Positions 6,453 through 12,144 of a stretch of DNA of 12,144 nt are shown in pieces (the stretch's first letter is position 1; each line of letters begins with the position of its first letter). Position numbers and translations under genes: made by a program. The DNA is from an uncultured Coprococcus sp. (GTDB lineage Bacteria > Bacillota > Clostridia > Lachnospirales > Lachnospiraceae). The stretch covers positions 1 to 12,144 of the forward strand of contig CAKQIY010000045.1 in NCBI GenBank assembly GCA_934247115.1. The letters run 5' to 3'. Below the pieces are notes generated by a model. That model was given only the letters and a program-made list of their open reading frames with translations, was not told the DNA's origin and did no database searches.

Positions 6453-8129
6453 TTACTTCCAGTCCTTCTCCTTAATCTCAACACGTCTGACCTTGCCGCT
6501 GATGGTCTTTGGCATCTCATCAACGAACTCGATAACTCTAGGTCTCTTGTAGCTTGCGATGTTCTCCTTGAAGTATCTCTTGAGTTCCTTCTTGAGGTTC
6601 TCATCGCCAACCGTACCCTCTGTGAGAACGATAGTAGCCTTGATTGCCTGGCCTCTTGTGCTGTCAGGTACAGATGTAACTGCACACTCAAGGACATACG
6701 GGATTCTCATGATCTCATTCTCTATCTCGAAAGGTCCTACTCTGTAGCCTGCAACCTTAATGATATCATCCACACGTCCAACGAACCAGAAATATCCATC
6801 CTCATCCTGGTAAGCCGTATCACCTGTGTGATAGAAGCCGTCATGCATAACCTCTGCTGTTCTCTGTGGATCCCTGTAGTACTCCATGAACAGTCCGTCC
6901 GGCGCACCGTCTGCGATGTTGATGACGATCTCGCCTGTCTCACCAGGTGCAGCAAATGTTCCGTCTGCCTTCATGATCCTCACGTCATACATTGGGCTCG
7001 CCTTACCCATTGATCCCGGTCTTGGAGTAGTATTCTCAAGGTTACCAATGGTAAGAGTTGTCTCTGTCTGACCAAATCCTTCATATATAGTGAATCCTGT
7101 CTTCTCCTTAAATACGTCAAATACCTCAGGGTTAAGCGCCTCACCCGCCGTTGTGCAATATCTGAGTGATGAGAGATTGTACTTACTCATATCCATACGG
7201 ATAAGGATTCTGTACAGTGTTGGAGGTGCACAGAATGTTGAGATATTGTACTTCTCTATAAGCTTGAATATAGTGTCTGCACTGAATGTATCAAAGTCAA
7301 ATACGAATACGCATGCCTCGCACAGCCACTGTCCGTAGAGCTTGCCCCAGAGAGCCTTGCCCCAGCCTGTATCTGAAACTGTGAGATGAACCTCACCAGG
7401 CTTATTGCAGTGCCAGTATTTTGCTGTGATGTAATGTCCAAGTGGATACAGATGATTGTGTGCAACCATCTTTGGATGCTCTGTTGTTCCCGATGTGAAC
7501 ATGACGAACAGTATATCATCCTTTCCTCCTACAGCATCCTCACCTGTAGGTCTTGGGAACTCGGTGCTGTACTCCATGATTCCCTCATCGAAGAAGTTCC
7601 AGCCTTCAACCGGATGATTTACAACGATCTTTGTCAGCTTGTCATCAGCAAATGTATCTATGGACGCCGTGATTCCGTCATCTGATGTGCACACAACCGC
7701 TGATACGCCTGCTGCCTCGATTCTATACTGATAATCTGTTGCCTTTAATATATTTGTCGCTGGTATAGCTATGGCACCGATCTTGTGGAGAGCCATCATG
7801 GTAAACCAATACTGATAATGTCTCTTTAACACGAGCATTACCTTGTCGCCCTTCCTGATGCCCAGGCTCTTGAAGTAATTGGCTGCCCTGTTGGAATAAT
7901 CCTTGATATCCTGGAATGTGAATTTCTTCTCGATCGTTCTATCCTTTGATACATAGATGAGCGCTGTCTGATCAGGCTCCTTCTCTGCCAGAGCATCCAT
8001 TACGTCGTATGCGAAGTTGAAATTCTCGCTGTTGGTGAACTCAATCTTGCTGAGAACTCCATTCTCATCAAGGGCTGATCTCACGAACTTTCCTGCTATT
8101 CCCTGCTCTGGTCTCATTTCTGTTGACAT
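6453..8129 (-). CDS. AMP-forming acyl-CoA synthetase (medium-chain/ACSM-like)
   Basis: ANL-superfamily ligase that activates a carboxylic acid with ATP to an acyl-adenylate and transfers it to CoA. Core motifs occur in order: P-loop MFTSGTTEHPKMVAH, APPTLYRIL, YEGFGQTETT, FYHTGDTA, GRVDDIIKVAGYRVGPFEIE, and the C-terminal PKTISGK with the adenylating lysine. The overall pattern (WGKALWGKLYGQW, PPTLYR) resembles acetyl/medium-chain ligases of anaerobes. In the P-loop a Glu stands where the family normally has Gly (SGTTGxPK). I chose ATG at 8129 (MSTEMRP) because GGAGG lies 8 nt before it; the ATG 15 nt upstream overlaps that ribosome binding site. This gives 558 residues, a normal length. The thioesterase gene follows after 22 nt. 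A leader of about 210 nt precedes the gene. Confidence 0.92.
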   Translation of the reverse strand: MSTEMRPEQGIAGKFVRSALDENGVLSKIEFTNSENFNFAYDVMDALAEKEPDQTALIYVSKDRTIEKKFTFQDIKDYSNRAANYFKSLGIRKGDKVMLVLKRHYQYWFTMMALHKIGAIAIPATNILKATDYQYRIEAAGVSAVVCTSDDGITASIDTFADDKLTKIVVNHPVEGWNFFDEGIMEYSTEFPRPTGEDAVGGKDDILFVMFTSGTTEHPKMVAHNHLYPLGHYITAKYWHCNKPGEVHLTVSDTGWGKALWGKLYGQWLCEACVFVFDFDTFSADTIFKLIEKYNISTFCAPPTLYRILIRMDMSKYNLSSLRYCTTAGEALNPEVFDVFKEKTGFTIYEGFGQTETTLTIGNLENTTPRPGSMGKASPMYDVRIMKADGTFAAPGETGEIVINIADGAPDGLFMEYYRDPQRTAEVMHDGFYHTGDTAYQDEDGYFWFVGRVDDIIKVAGYRVGPFEIENEIMRIPYVLECAVTSVPDSTRGQAIKATIVLTEGTVGDENLKKELKRYFKENIASYKRPRVIEFVDEMPKTISGKVRRVEIKEKDWK

Positions 8130-8343
8130 GTTAATTTCCTCCATAAACTATAAGTTCTGATAATATATATGGTAAAACGACTTTTCCGCCTTTTAACGCC
8201 GGCGATACATGCCGTTTTTTATCACATTATGTATTAACTTAGTATAAAAAGTCTTCTAAGTTCGTATCTCTATCTAGCAATCAAAATAAACATTACTTTA
8301 ATTTGCGTTTTCAATTAACTTCACACGTAGTTTCGATTACTAC
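8130..8343 (-). promoter_or_regulatory. Long structured 5' leader of the acyl-CoA synthetase operon
   Basis: From the predicted start near 8343 the transcript runs about 210 nt before the ATG. It contains GTAGT/ACTAC (8327-8331, 8339-8343) at the very 5' end, a 7-bp perfect stem AACTTAG/CTAAGTT (8236-8242, 8256-8262), and a larger stem AAAACGAC/GCCGTTTT (8174-8181, 8211-8218, one wobble) enclosing CGCC/GGCG (8187-8190, 8201-8204). I recognise no known riboswitch class in it. Length and structure suggest cis-regulation, but this is inference only. Confidence 0.4.
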
Positions 8344-8349
8344 ATCCAT

Positions 8350-8377
8350 ATATTATCATATCTCTTTGTCATGTCAA
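8350..8377 (-). promoter_or_regulatory. Sigma-A promoter of the acyl-CoA synthetase/thioesterase operon
   Basis: A perfect TTGACA (8372-8377) lies 16 nt from TAATAT (8350-8355, 4/6). An overlapping GATAAT (8352-8357) would have only a 14-nt spacer. No better promoter is seen closer to the gene. The site lies just downstream of the strong terminator at 8456-8526, as expected at an operon boundary. Confidence 0.55.
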
Positions 8378-8455
8378 CAGAAAAATAAAAGTTTTAATTT
8401 ATTTTCACATATTGGTATTACATTTTGACTGTACAGTTTTTGTCTGCCATCCACC

Positions 8456-8526
8456 AAAATAAGGCGTGCAGTGATGGTTCTCCCGGATAAATCCAGTTTC
8501 ATCTCCATCGCTGCACGCCTTATTTT
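8456..8526. terminator. Strong, possibly bidirectional intrinsic terminator
   Basis: The arms 8456-8477 and 8505-8526 are complementary over 22 nt with one G-U wobble, GC-rich in the middle (AAGGCGTGCAG/CTGCACGCCTT), around a 27-nt loop. A/T runs flank both sides. On the minus strand the stem ends in CCTTATTTTGG and stops the hydrogenase/small membrane protein transcript before the acyl-CoA synthetase promoter. Termination on the plus strand is also possible. The region 8527-8569 shows nothing else. Confidence 0.85.
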
Positions 8527-8569
8527 TCTTATTAATTCTCTTATTATTTCATTATATATACCGCAGTCT

Positions 8570-8728
8570 CTACTGATCCTGTCCCCGCTTGGAATCCTGT
8601 GTCTGCTGCTGACTATTCCACTGAAGTCTCTTCTTACGCATCTGTGACTTGTATACAAGTATTGCCGTAAACACCGATACGCACACAAATATCAGAACAC
8701 ATATCACAAATATCAAAACTGTTGTCAT
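8570..8728 (-). CDS. Small single-pass membrane protein, 52 residues
   Basis: ATG at 8728 follows GGAGG with 8-nt spacing and opens a 52-codon frame ending in TAG. Residues 3-25 are a continuous hydrophobic segment (VLIFVICVLIFVCVSVF and onward), followed by a basic stop-transfer stretch (YKSQMRKKR) and a polar Gln-rich tail. This predicts one membrane helix with the C-terminus in the cytoplasm. An ATG 15 nt upstream is in frame but overlaps the ribosome binding site. The frame starts 18 nt after the hydrogenase stop codon and ends before the strong terminator, so it is cotranscribed with the hydrogenase. It could be a membrane tether or partner for it. I recognise no family. Confidence 0.72.
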   Translation of the reverse strand: MTTVLIFVICVLIFVCVSVFTAILVYKSQMRKKRLQWNSQQQTQDSKRGQDQ

Positions 8729-8746
8729 GCCTTTGTCCTCCATGCA

Positions 8747-10201
8747 CTAATCTCTCACCATATCGATCTTGTCTGCTCCCTGCTTCTCAAGATTCTCTGT
8801 GATGTTGATATCCGTAGAATTATCAAGGGCTGTCTTTCTGTCACGCATCGCCATGTTCGGATCCCTGTGTCTTGAAGGGCCACCCACGCAGCCGCCCTCG
8901 CACGCCATACCTTCCATGAAGTCATCCTGAAATCTGTTGAACTTCATGAGGGTCAGTGCCTTCTTGCATGCATCTATACCATCGCATTTGCACACCTTTA
9001 CCTCGTCCTCACAGCCAAGCTCCTTCATACTCTCTATGACTGCCGCCGTGACTCCGCCTGCATTTGCAAATTTCTTGCCGAACAGTGTGGACTGGTCGTT
9101 ATCCTCCACCTCAGGCTCAAGCTTGACGTCCTTGGCCCTCAGCATGGCTCTGATCTCTCCGTATGTCAATGCATAGTCTGCAGACTCCTTCTCTCCAGCT
9201 GCGCTCTCGGCCTTCTTGCCGATACAAGGACCTATGAATACTGTGACGGCGTCCTCATAATTCTCCTTGATATATCTCGACACTGCACACATAGGAGATA
9301 CCGTCTCAGATACCCTGTCTGCCAGCTCAGGGAAATGCTTCTCCACAAGAAGCTTAAATGCAGGACAACATGAGGTTGTCTTCTTCTTGCCCTCCGCCTT
9401 GGCCTCCATCCATTCCTTTGCCTCTGCCATGGCTGTCATGTCGGCTCCAAGACCCACATCCACAGCGTCGTAGAAGCCTATCTTCTTCATGGCTGTTCTC
9501 CAGCTCGCCATGGTGATATCCGCACCAAACTGTCCATATGTGGCAGGTGCGAACATGGCAAATACCTTCTTGCCGGCTCTCATGTCATTTATTATATCTA
9601 CTATATAAGACTTTGATCCGATCGCTCCAAATGGGCACTTGTGTATACACGAACCACAGTCTATACATTTATCCTTGTCTATAACCGCAATACCTGTTCC
9701 GTTCTCAGCCACCGATATGGCACCAACCGGACAGCTCTTTATACATGGACGCATCAGATCTGCAATGGCATTGTACGGACATGCCTTAGCACACTGTCCA
9801 CACTCCTTACACTTCGATGGGTCGATGTAGGACTTGTCACGTCCCATGCTGATGGCACCGAAACGGCACGCCTGCTGACACGCCCTTCCCATACACTTCT
9901 GACAATTATCAGTTACTACGTAACGCGAGATCGGACAACCCTCACAGGCAGAGTTGATGATCTGGACTACATTCCCATCATCCTCTGTTCCAGGCGCTTT
10001 GCCCTCTGCAAGCCTGATCCTCTGTCTGATGACCTCCCTCTCTCTGTATATACAACATCTGAAAAATGGCTGCGGACCGGGAACCATCTTATATGGAAGA
10101 TTGTCCCTCTCATCATCCAGCCTGCCTTCATACGCAAGCTTTGCCACCTCATAAAGCACCTCGTGCTTTACCTTTAATAATGTAGCGTCATTTGTAATCA
10201 T
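8747..10201 (-). CDS. [FeFe]-hydrogenase-like iron-sulfur protein (group B-like)
   Basis: 484 residues. The N-terminal half has ferredoxin-type clusters: CEGCP (86-90) with CQKCMGRACQQAC (100-112), CKECGQCAKACP (131-142) with CIKSCP (153-158), and CIDCGSCIHKCP (179-190). The C-terminal half is the hydrogenase catalytic domain with all H-cluster cysteines: TSCCPAF (C278, C279), GPCIGKK (C326) and MACEGGC (C434, C438). The motifs differ from classic group A enzymes: F for W in TSCCPxW, G for M in MPC, and GGPS for the usual GGGQ tail. This pattern fits the group B lineage of anaerobic Firmicutes and Bacteroidota. Role: probably ferredoxin-linked hydrogen turnover in fermentation; a redox-sensing role is an alternative. 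It is cytosolic, with no signal. ATG at 10201 follows AGAGG. HydE/F/G maturases are not in the window and must be encoded elsewhere if it is active. Confidence 0.88.
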   Translation of the reverse strand: MITNDATLLKVKHEVLYEVAKLAYEGRLDDERDNLPYKMVPGPQPFFRCCIYREREVIRQRIRLAEGKAPGTEDDGNVVQIINSACEGCPISRYVVTDNCQKCMGRACQQACRFGAISMGRDKSYIDPSKCKECGQCAKACPYNAIADLMRPCIKSCPVGAISVAENGTGIAVIDKDKCIDCGSCIHKCPFGAIGSKSYIVDIINDMRAGKKVFAMFAPATYGQFGADITMASWRTAMKKIGFYDAVDVGLGADMTAMAEAKEWMEAKAEGKKKTTSCCPAFKLLVEKHFPELADRVSETVSPMCAVSRYIKENYEDAVTVFIGPCIGKKAESAAGEKESADYALTYGEIRAMLRAKDVKLEPEVEDNDQSTLFGKKFANAGGVTAAVIESMKELGCEDEVKVCKCDGIDACKKALTLMKFNRFQDDFMEGMACEGGCVGGPSRHRDPNMAMRDRKTALDNSTDINITENLEKQGADKIDMVRD

Positions 10202-10220
10202 GTGTTAACCTCTACTTATA

Positions 10221-10249
10221 TATATATTGTGGATCTTCTGTCATAGCAA
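10221..10249 (-). promoter_or_regulatory. Possible promoter in front of the hydrogenase gene
   Basis: TTGCTA (10244-10249) and TATATA (10221-10226) are spaced 17 nt, each matching consensus at 4/6. It would start transcription near 10214 with a very short leader. A direct repeat GATCCAGTT (10263-10271 and 10298-10306) lies just upstream and might be an operator. Readthrough from the zinc-ribbon gene is the alternative. Confidence 0.35.
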
Positions 10250-10294
10250 TCACTACGCATATGATCCAGTTGCTGATCGTATCACTCTTTCCAT

Positions 10295-10564
10295 TCAGAT
10301 CCAGTTATAATCTCCGCCCGTTATAGCCAGGCTGAGCAATGCATCCATCTTCTCTACCTCTTCTGCGCCCTCTACGATACGCATGAGTTTTGCAGTTTTC
10401 TCCTCAGCTTCCATCACCTCATCCGGTCCGATCTCGGGGTCCCACTCTGCTGCACAGTCAGGACATTCCTCCATCTCATCCACAGAAAGGCTCAGGAATC
10501 TTGTTCCGCACTTCGTGCATTCATAATATCCACATTTCTCTGTGTTATCTGGTACATAATACAT
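10295..10564 (-). CDS. Small zinc-ribbon/rubredoxin-like protein
   Basis: 89 residues, ATG at 10564 after AAGGAG. It has two Cys pairs, CTKCG (residues 16-20) and CPDC (34-37), separated by about 14 residues, the layout of a zinc ribbon or rubredoxin-like knuckle. A single extra Cys lies at residue 11. The rest is acidic and helical (EVMEAEEKTAKLM, EGAEEVEKMDALL) and resembles no enzyme I know. It lies 93 nt before the hydrogenase gene on the same strand, so it may be a metal or electron-transfer partner or a regulator, but that rests on position only. No family name can be given. Confidence 0.75.
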   Translation of the reverse strand: MYYVPDNTEKCGYYECTKCGTRFLSLSVDEMEECPDCAAEWDPEIGPDEVMEAEEKTAKLMRIVEGAEEVEKMDALLSLAITGGDYNWI

Positions 10565-10625
10565 TTATCATGACTCCTTACCACTTGATATATATTTATT
10601 ATCAGCTTCTATCACACTACCTCCA

Positions 10626-10654
10626 TTTATAACATAATTTTCGTTCAATAACAA
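10626..10654 (-). promoter_or_regulatory. Promoter of the zinc-ribbon gene (and possibly the hydrogenase operon)
   Basis: TTGTTA (10649-10654, 4/6) and TATAAA (10626-10631, 5/6) with a 17-nt spacer, giving a leader of about 55 nt. It lies back to back with the murC promoter in the 201-nt divergent intergenic region. Confidence 0.5.
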
Positions 10655-10680
10655 TCTATGCAATTGACCAAAACCATTTA

Positions 10681-10709
10681 TTTTCATTTGATGGCAGTTA
10701 TGCTATAAT
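10681..10709 (+). promoter_or_regulatory. murC promoter
   Basis: A perfect TATAAT (10704-10709) preceded by TGC gives an extended -10 box. TTTTCA (10681-10686, 4/6) is a weak -35 at 17 nt. The leader would be about 50 nt, ending in AAGGAAGG before the ATG. Confidence 0.6.
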
Positions 10710-10765
10710 AAAAAACACTTTGGATCATAGTAATCAATCTTTTATATAAGGAAGGCGAAATACAA

Positions 10766-12144
10766 ATGTACAAGATCAATTTTTCAAAGCCAATCAACGT
10801 CCATTTCATGGGCATAGGCGGAATAAGCATGAGCGGTCTCGCAGAGATACTTCTGAAGGCCGGATTCAAGGTTACCGGATCAGATATGAAAGCATCTGAG
10901 ATCACCGATCAGCTTGCCGATATGGGTGCTCTGATCAACATCGGTCAGTGTGCTTCCAACATAACAGACAATATCGACCTGGTTGTATATACAGCGGCCA
11001 TTCATCCTGACAACGAAGAATTCAAGGCTGCCGCCACCAAGAACATCCCTATGCTCACCAGAGCACAGCTTCTTGGACAGATCATGGAGAACTACAAGTA
11101 CTCCATAGCCGTCAGTGGAACCCACGGCAAGACTACCACAACATCCATGCTGTCCTACATCCTCATAGATGCAGACACAGATCCTACCATATCCGTAGGA
11201 GGAATCCTTGACAGCATCGGCGGCAATATCCGCGTTGGAAAGTCAGACTACTTTGTCACAGAGGCCTGTGAGTACACCAACAGCTATCATGCATTCAAGC
11301 CATTTATCAGTATCATACTGAATGTGGATGCCGACCATCTTGATTTCTTCAAGGACATCGATGAGATCGCTGAATCATTCCATGTATTTGCAACCAAGAC
11401 TCCAAAAGAAGGCTTGGTCATCGTGAACGGTGATATGAAGTATTATGACACAGTTGTCAGAGACCTTGAATGCCGTGTGGTAACATTTGGAAAGGGCGAG
11501 CAGAACAAATATTCAGCACACAATATTCGATTCGACGATTTCGGTCATCCAACCTACACATTGGTTGTGGACGGCAAAGAGATCACAGACATAACGCTCA
11601 AGGTGTTCGGTGAGCACAACGTGTACAACTCACTGTCAGCCATAGCTGCATCCCTTGAGCTTGGAATCTCCATAGATGTCATCAAGCAGGGACTGTCGGA
11701 GTGTGTCGGTGCTGAGAGACGTTTTGAGTACAAGGGAACTATCCTTGACAACGTGAGAGTCATGGACGACTACGCGCACCATCCAACAGAGATAGCTGCC
11801 ACACTGAAGGCCGCAAAGAACACAAGCTACAATGAACTGTGGTGCGTATTCCAGCCACACACCTACTCAAGAACCTATGCTCTGTTTGACGAGTTTGTTG
11901 ATGCCCTTAAGGTATGTGATCACGTCATCGTGGCAGATATATATGCGGCCAGAGAGAAGGACACAGGACTTGTATCAGCCAGACAGCTCGCTGAGAAGAT
12001 CGCCGAGACTGGCACGGATGCGTTCTATCTTCCATCCTTCGATGATATTGAGAACTACCTGTTAAAAAATTGCAAAAAAAATGATTTGTTGATAACTATG
12101 GGCGCCGGAAACGTCTATTCTATCGGAAATGACCTGATAAAAAA
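10766..12144 (+). CDS. murC: UDP-N-acetylmuramate--L-alanine ligase, 3' end just off window
   Basis: Cytosolic Mur ligase that adds L-Ala to UDP-MurNAc with ATP, the first step of the peptidoglycan stem peptide. ATG at 10766 after AAGGAAGG. 459 codons are open to the edge, close to full family length, so only the last codons are missing. Motifs: UDP-binding GIGGISMSGLAEIL (16-29), SGSD-type turn TGSDM (37-41), ATP P-loop SGTHGKTTTTSM (117-128), EACEYTNSYHAF (166-177), NVDADHLDFF (186-195) with the metal/carbamate-region residues, GEHNVYNSLSAIA (282-294), DDYAHHPTEI (334-343) and FQPHTYSRT (362-370). These are MurC-specific rather than MurD/E/F, notably HFMGIGGISMSG and YAHHPTEI. The catalytic set is complete. 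It is transcribed divergently from the hydrogenase cluster and shows no functional link to it. Confidence 0.97.
   Translation, partial: MYKINFSKPINVHFMGIGGISMSGLAEILLKAGFKVTGSDMKASEITDQLADMGALINIGQCASNITDNIDLVVYTAAIHPDNEEFKAAATKNIPMLTRAQLLGQIMENYKYSIAVSGTHGKTTTTSMLSYILIDADTDPTISVGGILDSIGGNIRVGKSDYFVTEACEYTNSYHAFKPFISIILNVDADHLDFFKDIDEIAESFHVFATKTPKEGLVIVNGDMKYYDTVVRDLECRVVTFGKGEQNKYSAHNIRFDDFGHPTYTLVVDGKEITDITLKVFGEHNVYNSLSAIAASLELGISIDVIKQGLSECVGAERRFEYKGTILDNVRVMDDYAHHPTEIAATLKAAKNTSYNELWCVFQPHTYSRTYALFDEFVDALKVCDHVIVADIYAAREKDTGLVSARQLAEKIAETGTDAFYLPSFDDIENYLLKNCKKNDLLITMGAGNVYSIGNDLIK

Noticed and set aside
6402..7013. 203-codon plus-strand frame inside the acyl-CoA synthetase gene
   Set aside because: It is antisense to conserved synthetase motifs and has no recognisable domain.
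8374..8688. 104-codon minus-strand frame overlapping the terminator and the small membrane protein
   Set aside because: It runs through the terminator stem and a promoter, has Arg-rich random composition, and overlaps the better supported 52-codon frame.
9641..10177. 178-codon plus-strand frame across the hydrogenase N-terminus
   Set aside because: It is antisense to the ferredoxin cysteine motifs, with no ribosome binding site or family resemblance.

Overview
The window looks like chromosome from an anaerobic Firmicute of the Lachnospiraceae type, similar to Coprococcus or Eubacterium from the gut. Supporting signs are strong AGGAGG-like ribosome binding sites, sigma-A promoters with TATAAT boxes, a group B-like [FeFe]-hydrogenase, a wall-type secreted protein with Ig-like and fibronectin III modules, and a large PAS/GGDEF/EAL protein. 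The genus is inferred from style, not from a marker match.

Layout, left to right. (1) 1-1961, minus: the N-terminal 653 residues of a secreted protein with a signal peptide, Asp/Thr-rich 12-residue repeats, a terpenoid-cyclase-type alpha/alpha toroid, an Ig-like domain and two FnIII domains; it runs off the left edge. Its leader (about 1998-2120) reads as a cobalamin riboswitch, with a promoter further upstream. (2) About 2260-2738: no protein gene. This stretch holds small hairpins and two diverged copies of a structured repeat. One copy sits inside a 181-bp element with 31-32-nt inverted arms that begins just after the next gene's stop codon. (3) 2739-5750, minus: a PAS-GGDEF-PAS-degenerate GGDEF-EAL c-di-GMP enzyme, probably starting at an internal TTG with a perfect Shine-Dalgarno. 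(4) 5972-8129, minus: an acyl-CoA synthetase followed by a hotdog acyl-CoA thioesterase, one operon with a leader of about 210 nt containing several hairpins. (5) 8456-8526: a very strong stem-loop terminator. (6) 8570-10564, minus: a 52-residue single-pass membrane protein, the divergent [FeFe]-hydrogenase-like protein, and an 89-residue zinc-ribbon protein. (7) 10766-12144, plus: murC, transcribed divergently and missing only its last codons at the right edge.

Two points stand out. First, a B12 riboswitch controls a secreted protein whose toroid fold is related to eukaryotic B12-binding proteins. This suggests extracellular corrinoid capture in a Gram-positive, inferred from context and not shown. 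Second, the duplicated intergenic element at 2437-2733 keeps a loop sequence while its stems change in a compensated way. That is the signature of a selected RNA or DNA structure, and I do not recognise the family.

Likely jobs: regulated surface binding (left), c-di-GMP signalling (centre), acyl-CoA formation and hydrolysis (centre), ferredoxin-linked hydrogen metabolism or sensing (right), and peptidoglycan precursor synthesis (right edge).
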